Source: Euryarchaeota archaeon UBA561 (GTDB taxonomy: Archaea > Thermoplasmatota > Poseidoniia > Poseidoniales > Poseidoniaceae). Taken from it: a stretch of 30,283 bases of DNA. The stretch spans positions 1-30,283 of the forward strand of contig DANX01000099.1 in the NCBI GenBank assembly GCA_002502295.1. Direction: 5' to 3'. The notes below the pieces were generated by a model. It was not told the origin of the DNA, did no database searches, and saw only the letters and a program-made list of their open reading frames with translations. The position numbers and the translations under genes were made by a program. Positions 6,556-14,802 of the stretch are shown piece by piece. Position 1 is the first letter of the stretch. Every line of letters starts with the position of its first letter.

Positions 6556-9500
6556 TCATTGCTCGTGTTGGGCGACCTGTTCTTGGTAGTACGTCACCAA
6601 CTGGTCAAAGGTCCAGCCTTGCTTGAGGTATTCCTCAACCATTTCCGCAGTCCATCCCGGGATTTGGGCCAACATGGCGGGCGTAACGCCCGTACCACTG
6701 GCATTGAGCACCGGCTGCTGCCAGCCCTCTGTTTCGACGGAGGTTGGGGAAATATCAGCGAATTCAGCTTCACTGATGGCGTCCTTGACATCCTCAGCAT
6801 CGGAACGCATTCCTCTCAAGATAACGTAGGCACCACCCGATAGGATGAGTGCCGAAATCATCAGAATGAGGAAAAACGATTGAGCAGAATTTCCTGCCGT
6901 GCTTTCAGTGCTGTCTTCCACCAGTTCGGTGCGTTGTTGGGATGAGCATCCTTTGGCGTCGGTAGCAACGCCCGCAGGCGTGTCAGGGCAATCGTCGGCT
7001 TCGTTGAGCACGCCGTCGCCGTCGTCATCTGTGCTGGTTTGAGCATCGTCGTCGTTGTTGTCAACGGGCTGTATGTCGATGCCGGCGAGGTCGCATCCGA
7101 GCACGCTGCTGTCGTTTTCTCCATCTCCGTCAGCGTCCAACATCGTCAGTGCGTCACGTGGGTTGACATCCACAACGCTGTCATTCAAGGCGGTGGCTTG
7201 TGCCCACGCGACCTCAAGATCGTCTGTTATGCAGTCTCCATCGGTGTCTGCATTGTTCGGGTCGCCTCCGTGGAGTTGTTCGGCAAAGTTGTTGAGGCCG
7301 TCTTGGTCAGCATCGAGCAGTGACTCATCAAGCACATCGCCTGCTACCGAGCGCTTTGCTCGATCAAACCCGTGTTCGACCTCCCATTTATCCAAGAGTC
7401 GGTCCTGATCGGTGTCGGTTGAGTTGTCAAGTCGGTTCCAATCTTCATACCAGGAGTCGACATACACGCTAGCGACGGCTGGACTCGAAAGAAGCAGCCC
7501 CATCTCACGATTACGAACCAAGGCAGAATCTCCCCAGTTGATCGAGGAAATCAAAACATGTTCGCCATCAACGATGACGCCTTTGTTGTGGAGCTTCGTG
7601 ACCTTGTCATCGCTGCTCATGACGATTGAAGCAGTGTCGTAACCCATGGTGAAGTTCCATTCTTCGTTAAACCGGTCAACGGCGCTTTGAATGTCCTCAT
7701 CAAGGAAAGCACCGTTGAGAATCATGCGCAAACGAACGCCACGCGCGGCCGCATCTTCCAACGCTTCAAGAATCGGATTCTCTCCCCAACCCCATGACCA
7801 ATCCGTGTCCAGGTACTGGAGGGAAAGAAGAATCTCTTCCTCCGCTCCGTCAAGCATCTTCACCAATTCGTCGATGCAGTTGTCAGGGCACACGAGCAAA
7901 TGTGCTTCAAAGTCCCCGTCGATGCCCGTGGCAGTGGTGCCAACAATCGCTTCTGGAGTTGGCATGACCCATCCGGTTGGTGCGTCTCCGGCTACAACGG
8001 GCGTCACGTGTCCCCTTGCGTCATTTTCATCAAAAGCGAGGTGATTAAGGACCATGGTGGCGAGACCGGCGTCGTCCACAAGAACGCCCCAATCTCGGTT
8101 TCCAGGTTCGCCTGGGGCTGGATGGGAGGAAGACCTCCAGTTGCCCGAACCAATCCAAACGCTTTGTTCGTCCTTCACGGCTACCTTGCTGTGGATGTAG
8201 GCGTACGGGTTCTCTCCGGTGTCGCCAAACCATTTGACGTCAACTCCAGCGGCAAGCAATTCTGTTGCCATGCCGCGTTGTGTATCAAGGTCGTATTGCT
8301 TCCACCAGTTGTCTCCGTAGTCCAACACCACATTGACGTCAACGCCGCGGTTTTGAGCGTCGATCATGGCTTGGACTAAGTTCGCTTCATGCAGCAGATA
8401 CATGTGAACGTGGAGGGAGGTTGTTGCGCTGTCTATCCAAGCAAGGAGATCGGCTAAACCGTGTTCTGGAGCGATAAGAGGCGTGATGACTCCGTTGGCC
8501 GTAACGCTGGTGTCAAAGCAGAAGGTGCTTCCACCCAATCGGCTCCATTGTTCGTGCCAATCAACCACGGTATCGGTGTCCGGGGTGTCGCCACATCCGT
8601 TTCCTCGCAGGTAGATCAAGTTGTCAAGGTTTGACAATGGTTCAGCAAGAGCAATGCCGTTCCAACCGGCCACGGAAACGGGACCGTTTCCATAGACCAG
8701 CGTGTCTGCTGGCGCGCCGGTCGTGTCGAGAAGCTGGAGCGCTGCTCCTGAGTTTGGCAGGTAGAAATTTCGGTCTAAAACGGCATCAAGGTCAACAACT
8801 GTTCCGTCTTCGTAGACTCGGACGGCATCGGCATCGTTGGCAAGAATGATGGCCGTACCGGGTTGAATCATCAAATCCACGATGGTCGCATTGTAGGAAT
8901 TCTCAACGCCCGTCATGGTTCGCAGCGTCCATCCGTTTAACATCGCCAAATCATTGCCTTGGTTGGTGATTTCAATGAATTCCATGTCGCTGGAAATCGA
9001 GGTCGATGCAGAGGCCATGAATCGTGTGAACCGCAGGTCGTCTTTGGTGGCAAAATCAGATGGAATCGGTTCTGCCTCTCCAGGCGTTGGCCAAAGCGTG
9101 TGTTTCCAGTCGCTGGTGGAGTCTTCGTCTGCCGTCAATGTTTGACAGTCCGTAACGATGGTCCACGCTGCACTGTCAATGACGATACCATCGGGGTGGA
9201 GTACATCAAAAGCGTCTCCCAAACCGCTCAAGATGTATTCGTCCATCAAAAAGACGGCACGCTCACCGGCGTCTAGGAGCACCTTTGGTGTGAGGTTGCC
9301 TTCCGACCAAAGGCTGTCATGGCGGATAAATCGGCGGTCTCCATCTGCGCTCAGAACCGACCATCGGCTAATGTTGAGCGGGGTTGAGCCAACGTTGTGC
9401 ACCTCGACCCAATCCTCGGTGGGTTCAATGGAATCGTCGTTACAGTAGGGCAGAACTTCGGTGATGACCAGTTGCGTAGAACCGCTGTATGCGGCCCAGA

Positions 9501-11421
9501 CTGGATTGACCTCACCCGGTGTAGGCCAAGCCGAAAGAATCCAATTTCCAATGGCGTTCGATGCGTTTGGGCCCACGCCAGCATGCGTGCTGTTCGGCGC
9601 AACCAAGGATTCACCCTCGACCGTCTCAGACCAAGCGATGGTGTCGACGGCGGAACCACCTGCGTCGACCAGACCAATGGAATCGGATGACGTGTGTTTC
9701 AAGTAAAAGCTGCTCGTTCCGTTGAGAGCGATCAACACTGCTTCACCCGCCTTGACAACGGTGGTGTCCTGGAGTGGCATGTTAAATTCGTGAAGGGTGA
9801 GTGAGCGAGAGGCAGCTTGCAATTTCCATCCAGCGACGTCGACGTCCGATGTGCCGTAATTGTACAACTCGATCCATTCACCCATTGGCCACATTTGGCT
9901 ATCGGAACCCACAGCGTCGGGAAGAATTTCCGAAAACCTGAGCGTGGTGGAAGAGGGCATCGAACCGGGTTCTGGTTGGCCGGGTGTTTTCCACGCAGCG
10001 GGCGTCCAGGAATCGGTTGGGTCGCTGCCGCGAACCAACGCCATGTCTTCGCCATAATCGGTGGTGTAATCCGCCGTGTCAACCACCTGTCCATTCATGT
10101 CCCGAAGGAAGACATGGTTGTAATTGTCCCAAAGTTCTGTGTAGCTGGTGAACTGCACAAGCCGTCGACCGTCAGGGTCAATCACGGTGGAACCTTGCGT
10201 GGAGTTGAACACGAGGGTGCCAGGGTCAAGGAACGTTAGGTTGCCCATGCCGTCCATGATGCTCCACCCCATGAGGTCAATGGAACCGGCGCCGGTGTTG
10301 TGAAGCTCAATCCATTCACCATCGGGAAACGCTGCACCGTCGTTGGTGGCGTTTGACAGGATCTCGGTCATGTGTACATCGCCAACCTGTCGAGCCATGA
10401 GCTCCATTGGGAGTGGGTTCATGCCCTCTGGTGTCGGGTAGGGGGAATATGTCCACGGGGCATTGGGTTGAGTCGACACCATGAGGGAAAAACCCTGGAC
10501 GGTGGAGGACCAGGAAACTTCCTGCGACCGGCTACCGTTTGGCCATTTCAACGTCAACGTTTCAACACCGTTGTTGAGCACACCATAACCGCTGGTCGCG
10601 TTCACGGCCACGATTCGATGTTGCCCGGGAGAGATGAGCATGCTTTGGGAAGCGTTGACCAAATGCGAGGTGTCGAGCGTAAGGACGTTTCCTGCAGCGT
10701 CCTCAATGGTGTAGCCGGTGAGGTCGATGTCACCGTTGCCCGTGTTGAGTATTTCCACCCATTCACCTTCCGGCCACGACGCGTTGTCGTTGGATGGCCA
10801 TGAATTCGCCATCACTTCAGTGATGATGATGTCGCCGGGTATCAGGTTGCTTGACACCGTTGCCGTGTTGACTTGACCCGGTGTCGGGTTGTTGGTTTGA
10901 ACCCAGTTCCCTGTTGCGCTGCTGGGGTCTTGTTGGTAGCTCTTACCTGATGCGGCGGTTCCCCAGGTGGCTTGGTGGAGGTTGTTGTTGTTGTTGTCGA
11001 CCAAGGTCATGGACATTCCGCTATTGGTCATGTAAAAGTTAGATTTTCCGTTGCGTGCAATAACCACGTACTCCCCTGCGCTGATGGTCCAGGTGGAACT
11101 GTTTCCAGTCTCATATCCGACAATGGTGTTCGAGTCAAAATCCAGGGTCTGTGAGGCGGTGTTGGTGACCTTCCAGCCCGTCAAATCCACGTCCGAAGTC
11201 CCGTTGTTATGAAGTTCCAACCATTCGCCACCGGGATAGTTGGCGTCGTCGAGTCCGTTTGGATTTGGAATGACTTCGTTGATGCAAACATCGCCAGTGC
11301 AGGACGTAGAGCGCCCAGCCATGCTGACTGCCTCGCTGTGATGCAATGTGCTGATCAGCGGCGAGGTAAGCGATAAGAGAAACAAAAGCATCAGGCTGGA
11401 GGCGGTTAGGGTCTTTTTCAT
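6556..11421 (-). CDS. Giant secreted, membrane-anchored protein with six lamin-tail domains and two phospholipase D motifs
   Basis: The protein has 1621 residues. In order it shows a signal peptide (1 to about 30, MKKTLTASS then a Leu-rich core); six lamin-tail domains starting near 44, 196, 349, 494, 651 and 797, the first five with a GEW[LVI]E[LI] or DWVEVHN strand and most ended by a W-x-TPG linker; a PLD-type region (about 985-1330) with HxKxxxxD motifs at 1077-1084 (HSKVAVKD) and 1278-1285 (HNKGVIVD); Asp-rich, thrombospondin-3/EF-hand-like calcium-binding repeats (1333-1490); a membrane helix (1515-1535); and an approximately 85-residue cytoplasmic tail ending in a small helical motif. 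Two HKD motifs form one PLD active site, which acts on phosphodiesters: phospholipid or nucleic acid. Lamin-tail domains occur on many secreted bacterial nucleases. I chose the ATG at 11421 over the GTG at 11430 because it gives a standard signal peptide. Confidence 0.88.
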   Translation of the reverse strand: MKKTLTASSLMLLFLLSLTSPLISTLHHSEAVSMAGRSTSCTGDVCINEVIPNPNGLDDANYPGGEWLELHNNGTSDVDLTGWKVTNTASQTLDFDSNTIVGYETGNSSTWTISAGEYVVIARNGKSNFYMTNSGMSMTLVDNNNNNLHQATWGTAASGKSYQQDPSSATGNWVQTNNPTPGQVNTATVSSNLIPGDIIITEVMANSWPSNDNASWPEGEWVEILNTGNGDIDLTGYTIEDAAGNVLTLDTSHLVNASQSMLISPGQHRIVAVNATSGYGVLNNGVETLTLKWPNGSRSQEVSWSSTVQGFSLMVSTQPNAPWTYSPYPTPEGMNPLPMELMARQVGDVHMTEILSNATNDGAAFPDGEWIELHNTGAGSIDLMGWSIMDGMGNLTFLDPGTLVFNSTQGSTVIDPDGRRLVQFTSYTELWDNYNHVFLRDMNGQVVDTADYTTDYGEDMALVRGSDPTDSWTPAAWKTPGQPEPGSMPSSTTLRFSEILPDAVGSDSQMWPMGEWIELYNYGTSDVDVAGWKLQAASRSLTLHEFNMPLQDTTVVKAGEAVLIALNGTSSFYLKHTSSDSIGLVDAGGSAVDTIAWSETVEGESLVAPNSTHAGVGPNASNAIGNWILSAWPTPGEVNPVWAAYSGSTQLVITEVLPYCNDDSIEPTEDWVEVHNVGSTPLNISRWSVLSADGDRRFIRHDSLWSEGNLTPKVLLDAGERAVFLMDEYILSGLGDAFDVLHPDGIVIDSAAWTIVTDCQTLTADEDSTSDWKHTLWPTPGEAEPIPSDFATKDDLRFTRFMASASTSISSDMEFIEITNQGNDLAMLNGWTLRTMTGVENSYNATIVDLMIQPGTAIILANDADAVRVYEDGTVVDLDAVLDRNFYLPNSGAALQLLDTTGAPADTLVYGNGPVSVAGWNGIALAEPLSNLDNLIYLRGNGCGDTPDTDTVVDWHEQWSRLGGSTFCFDTSVTANGVITPLIAPEHGLADLLAWIDSATTSLHVHMYLLHEANLVQAMIDAQNRGVDVNVVLDYGDNWWKQYDLDTQRGMATELLAAGVDVKWFGDTGENPYAYIHSKVAVKDEQSVWIGSGNWRSSSHPAPGEPGNRDWGVLVDDAGLATMVLNHLAFDENDARGHVTPVVAGDAPTGWVMPTPEAIVGTTATGIDGDFEAHLLVCPDNCIDELVKMLDGAEEEILLSLQYLDTDWSWGWGENPILEALEDAAARGVRLRMILNGAFLDEDIQSAVDRFNEEWNFTMGYDTASIVMSSDDKVTKLHNKGVIVDGEHVLISSINWGDSALVRNREMGLLLSSPAVASVYVDSWYEDWNRLDNSTDTDQDRLLDKWEVEHGFDRAKRSVAGDVLDESLLDADQDGLNNFAEQLHGGDPNNADTDGDCITDDLEVAWAQATALNDSVVDVNPRDALTMLDADGDGENDSSVLGCDLAGIDIQPVDNNDDDAQTSTDDDGDGVLNEADDCPDTPAGVATDAKGCSSQQRTELVEDSTESTAGNSAQSFFLILMISALILSGGAYVILRGMRSDAEDVKDAISEAEFADISPTSVETEGWQQPVLNASGTGVTPAMLAQIPGWTAEMVEEYLKQGWTFDQLVTYYQEQVAQHEQ
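7432..8469 (-). other. PLD catalytic region with two HKD motifs
   Basis: This subregion of the giant protein covers residues 985-1330. The first motif, with His1077, Lys1079 and Asp1084, begins at base 8193 and is followed by GSGNW. The second, with His1278, Lys1280 and Asp1285, begins at base 7590 and is followed by SSINW. All ligands are intact, so an active phosphodiesterase is expected. Nucleic acid and phospholipid substrates are both open. Confidence 0.85.
8617..11292 (-). repeat. Six tandem lamin-tail domain repeats (about 150 residues each)
   Basis: Each unit opens with a strand of the form I-[NT]-E-[VI]-[LM] and continues with G-E-W-[LVI]-E-[LI]-x-N-x-G, then D-[LV]-x-G-W. Most units end with a W-x-x-[TP]-P-G linker. 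Unit starts near residues 44, 196, 349, 494, 651 and 797 give spacings of 145-157 residues. The sixth unit is the most diverged (MEFIEITNQG). The repeats differ enough in sequence that the duplication is old. Confidence 0.82.
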
Positions 11422-11439
11422 GGGGTTCACGTCCGATAA

Positions 11440-12942
11440 TCAAATGAAGCCAAAACTGTCGAATTTTTGAGCGAAGGTGTAGATCATAATGGGAACCAGA
11501 ATGATGCCCATTCCGTGCGAGCGGCGAATACCGATTCGAGGCGGGAGCAGACCGATGATGGTGCCGACGATGAGCACCCCTATGCCGACAAATCCAGTCG
11601 ACAGCCACACCAGAGCCACCACAAAAAGAATGACGCCCATCACCATTTGTTGGAGTGGAATGGCGGCGTGCAATCGAAGCATGCCCATCCCGACATAGCG
11701 CATCATGGGCATGGCGAGCAGACCTGCGGCGAGGGTAACGGCCAACAACCGAATGAAATCGGACGTTGGCTCAAGCGATGACCAGGTCTCAATGGGGTAC
11801 ATCATCTTCAGAGCTAACGTCGCCCCTGAACGGGAACGGCTGATGATGTAAAGGAATCCAAGAACCATCACGGTAACCGCAGTGTTGACCGCTGAAAGAA
11901 TGGCAATGATTTCGAGGTCCTGTTTGGTCTGTGGCCCCTCAACACCCTCTTCGGCTTCGGCCTTGGCGATTTCCAAGAGTTCGTCATCGCTTAGCTCGGT
12001 CAATCGACGGGTTTCCCAGTCCATTCCAAAGCCCTGTTTCCCTTGCGCCTTTGCCGCCAAGTTCCGTCCACCCATCACCAGCACGGTCGCCTGTGACGCG
12101 GTCATTCCGGGAAGCACGCCCATGGAGGCGCCAGCGACGCTTGACCAGAAGCAGGGAACCATGAGCGGACGGGCAGGTGGGAGGGCCCAGTTTTCCCGTT
12201 GCGGTGGAAGGTGCGATGTCGTGGCGTAGATGTCCAGCAGGTTCGCAATACCGAACAAGCCAGCCAAACTGGGCAAGAGCAGGCTCGCGTCAGGCATGCC
12301 AACCGGTGACCGCGCTGGCAGCGTAAACACGCCCCATCCATAGAGTCCAGCGAGTAGGAAAAAGGCCGTCGCAGCAAGGAACCCGGCAAAACGCGAATCC
12401 CGCCCCAAGATGCCCTGAGTGAGGCGTTGCATCCACATGGGCCAGTCGAGGCGAGTGGTTTCGGTTGCCAACAGAAGCAGCGAGATGGTGAGCAGAACAA
12501 AGGGGAGGACGGAACGGAGGTCTTCGTACCATCCCAATTCGGGACCAAAAGCAATGCGTGCGAGAATGATAAGCGGGAGGGACAGGAAGAGGCCAAGTTG
12601 GGACCCTCGGGCCGACCACGCCACGCCGCGAGCAGCATTACCTGACAGTAACATGCGGTGCCCAGGAAGGAGTGACAACGCCGTGTCACCGTCCGGGGCT
12701 CCGATCAGGGCCGAAGGGATGTAATTGAGAAAGGTATGCACGGTCCCGGTTGAGACAATGATGGCGGCAACCGACGACAACGGAATGCCCAGGTCGAGAA
12801 GGGCTGGGGAAAGAGCGAGGAGAATCAAAGCCACGTTGTTCACGTGAAATCCTGGAATGAGTCCCGTCAAGGAACCGAGCATGACGCCAAAGAACAGCGA
12901 TCCCAACAGCCACGCTAAATCCAAAAAGTACCCTTCCAACAC
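11440..12942 (-). CDS. TctA-like (tripartite tricarboxylate transporter permease) integral membrane protein
   Basis: This is a 500-residue protein with many membrane helices and two internally similar halves, each with a Gly-Pro-Gly-type loop: GLIPGFHVN (about 27-35) and GVLPGMTASQA (about 274-284). That layout is characteristic of the TctA/DUF112 family. A charged cytoplasmic loop (LSDDELLEIAKAEAEEG) lies in the middle. TctA proteins in bacteria carry organic acids with TctB and a periplasmic TctC binding protein; neither is visible here, as is usual for archaeal members, whose substrate is unknown. The start is GTG at 12942, preceded by GAGG that overlaps the stop codon of the upstream gene. 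It lies between two secreted proteins in the leftward gene set. Confidence 0.82.
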   Translation of the reverse strand: MLEGYFLDLAWLLGSLFFGVMLGSLTGLIPGFHVNNVALILLALSPALLDLGIPLSSVAAIIVSTGTVHTFLNYIPSALIGAPDGDTALSLLPGHRMLLSGNAARGVAWSARGSQLGLFLSLPLIILARIAFGPELGWYEDLRSVLPFVLLTISLLLLATETTRLDWPMWMQRLTQGILGRDSRFAGFLAATAFFLLAGLYGWGVFTLPARSPVGMPDASLLLPSLAGLFGIANLLDIYATTSHLPPQRENWALPPARPLMVPCFWSSVAGASMGVLPGMTASQATVLVMGGRNLAAKAQGKQGFGMDWETRRLTELSDDELLEIAKAEAEEGVEGPQTKQDLEIIAILSAVNTAVTVMVLGFLYIISRSRSGATLALKMMYPIETWSSLEPTSDFIRLLAVTLAAGLLAMPMMRYVGMGMLRLHAAIPLQQMVMGVILFVVALVWLSTGFVGIGVLIVGTIIGLLPPRIGIRRSHGMGIILVPIMIYTFAQKFDSFGFI

Positions 12943-12951
12943 GCTCTCGCC

Positions 12952-14703
12952 TCACGATTGTTCGTTCACATACTCTTCTCTGTCATCGATCCCGTCATCG
13001 TCGCTGTCTTCCGACGTTGACGAAGTGCCAATGGTGTCTTCAAGGGTGTTGCCAAGACCGTCTCCGTCGCTGTCCAAGACATCGGCTTGATCGAGGGTGT
13101 AAACCAAACTCATGCCGTCATCGCTCTGAACTTGACGCAGGCGCCCGGCCCAGGTCATTGACTGGTTCAGATGGTACTCATCAACGCCAATGGCTTGACC
13201 CTGAAGGTTGAGGAGGATGGATTCGTCCGAACCGTCTCGAACGAGGTGCCACTCTCCATCAATGTCGGTTGCTTTTCCGTTGATGAGGACGTTTTGGTCA
13301 CGGGCATAACTCCACTGCGTTGCTCCGTCATCCCACAACAATGTACGAGCGGTGGGGACCGTTCCGAGGGTGTAATCGTGAACGATAAGCCGGATGCGCA
13401 TGTCTTCGTCGTCCCACGAAACCGACACGTTGGCGATGATGTTCTGACCGGTTTCAAGCCAGGCCGTTCGTGGGCCAGGGACTGAAACCGCCACGGTGGT
13501 CCATCCCGGGGTGTATGAAGCAGCATCGACGAAGTAGGCCTCCTCGTTTTCAACCCCGGGCTCAACGGCGTATTTCACGTAGGCAGAAAGGGTGTAGGTT
13601 GAATCCGGGTCCGCCACCATGCCCACAGGATTAGCCGATAGCATGGCCATCAAACTGATGGGCGTTTCGGGGTTCACCAGTGTGGGGGATGCTCCATCAT
13701 TGGCATCAATGCACCATCCAGATTGTGTTTCAGACCACATCAATCGTCCATTGACGGTTTGCAGGGTGTTGTGCATGGAGCTGCTTTCCTCGGCGGCAAG
13801 GTCTTCCTCGGTAGGTATGACACAAATTGATGTGCCACTTGGCCCGTAAAGCATCCACGTGGTTCCAGACGTCGTCATCACACCGGTCATGGTTACGGAC
13901 TGACCCGATTGGTAGCTCCACGTTGCTTTGGCGTTCCAGTCCATCTGGGGGACGCTGACGACGTGGTTCTTGTCAAGGAGAATCTCAGGACCCTGCACCT
14001 GTAGGCTCCAGCGCAGGTCGCGTTGCTGGTAGTTCAGGATACCTTGGACCTCAATTTTTGATGTTGCCTCAATCCACTCGCCAATGGCTGAACGTATGAT
14101 AAGGTGCATTTGGTGCTCCGAGTTTCCGTAGTTTGGGTGGTCGCCAAGATAAGCGGAGGTGAAGGTTGAATCAGGGGCGATCGACTCACCGATGAAACCG
14201 GTCAAACGAATCACCTTGCCCGCATAAGCAGCGGGGTCCTGGGCGACATCGGCGATGGCTAAGGTTTCGACATCCGGGACGTCGCTGGATGTCCACTCCA
14301 TGGCGCCGGCGCCGAGTGATTGTATCCAGATTCTTCCGTCGTATTCGATGACATCGCCCATCACCGTAACCGTCGTCCCGATTGGCGGCATGTTGCCGGG
14401 GCGATACCACCGTGATTCCACCACGCCTGTGCCGTCGTCGATGATGGCGTCAACGCGATCATCACCCGATGCATACGGGTCTTCGACCCATGAAATGAGT
14501 GTGCCTTCGATTTTGACAACTTCGTTTTTGTACTCCAGAAGTTGGCGTATTTCGATGACTTCAGGTTCACGCACATAGGCGTACCAGTTTAACGTCGCGA
14601 CAAGAAACATCGCCAAGGCGAACATGACCCAAAGTTGCTGCCCGCGTGTTTCGGGGTCATCGTTGGTGATTCGGTCCATCAGTCCCTTCACCGCATCGGC
14701 CAT
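12952..14703 (-). CDS. Membrane-anchored extracellular protein with OB-fold-like domains and calcium-binding C-terminus
   Basis: The protein has 583 residues. A short cytoplasmic N-terminus leads into one membrane helix at about 24-42, and the rest is polar and probably outside. Residues 62-135 (VVKIEGTLISW, DDGTGVVESRWY, GTTVTVMGDVIEYDGRIWI) have the strand pattern of a tRNA_anti-type OB fold. A second OB-like unit follows at about 160-250 (GKVIRLTGFIG to KIEVQGIL), with further beta-rich sequence after it. The last 46 residues hold two Asp-rich, EF-hand-like loops (DSDGDGLGN, DSDDDGIDD) that probably bind calcium, supporting an external location. It is the first gene of the leftward set; the next gene starts nine bases after its stop. 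OB folds can bind nucleic acid, sugar or protein, so the ligand is unknown. Confidence 0.72.
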   Translation of the reverse strand: MADAVKGLMDRITNDDPETRGQQLWVMFALAMFLVATLNWYAYVREPEVIEIRQLLEYKNEVVKIEGTLISWVEDPYASGDDRVDAIIDDGTGVVESRWYRPGNMPPIGTTVTVMGDVIEYDGRIWIQSLGAGAMEWTSSDVPDVETLAIADVAQDPAAYAGKVIRLTGFIGESIAPDSTFTSAYLGDHPNYGNSEHQMHLIIRSAIGEWIEATSKIEVQGILNYQQRDLRWSLQVQGPEILLDKNHVVSVPQMDWNAKATWSYQSGQSVTMTGVMTTSGTTWMLYGPSGTSICVIPTEEDLAAEESSSMHNTLQTVNGRLMWSETQSGWCIDANDGASPTLVNPETPISLMAMLSANPVGMVADPDSTYTLSAYVKYAVEPGVENEEAYFVDAASYTPGWTTVAVSVPGPRTAWLETGQNIIANVSVSWDDEDMRIRLIVHDYTLGTVPTARTLLWDDGATQWSYARDQNVLINGKATDIDGEWHLVRDGSDESILLNLQGQAIGVDEYHLNQSMTWAGRLRQVQSDDGMSLVYTLDQADVLDSDGDGLGNTLEDTIGTSSTSEDSDDDGIDDREEYVNEQS

Positions 14704-14726
14704 GCACGCTCGTATCCATGGCCACG

Positions 14727-14732
14727 CTTATG
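14727..14732 (-). promoter_or_regulatory. TATA-like box for the leftward gene set
   Basis: On the minus strand CATAAG is centred about 26.5 bases before the ATG at 14703, the geometry of a leaderless archaeal promoter. It lies in a 99-base divergent intergenic region facing the HD-domain gene. Confidence 0.4.
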
Positions 14733-14772
14733 CGTTGTCTTCCCGAAGGTTCACCTCATTTCCGAGAAGGGC

Positions 14773-14778
14773 TATAAA
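14773..14778 (+). promoter_or_regulatory. TATA box of the HD-domain gene
   Basis: TATAAA is centred about 27.5 bases before the ATG at 14803. This predicts transcription starting at the ATG and argues against the longer open frame that begins at 14635, because the box would then lie inside the coding region. Confidence 0.6.
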
Positions 14779-14802
14779 GAAACGATTGGACGGTTGGCCA
14801 TC

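Noticed and set aside
11422..11430. GTG start for the lamin-tail/PLD protein at 11430
   Set aside because: The ATG at 11421 gives a standard MKK signal peptide; three extra residues are possible but less likely.
14635..14802. Longer N-terminus for the HD-domain protein (start at 14635)
   Set aside because: The extra 56 residues overlap the 5' end of the divergent gene, contain the TATA box of the HD gene itself, and lack family similarity.
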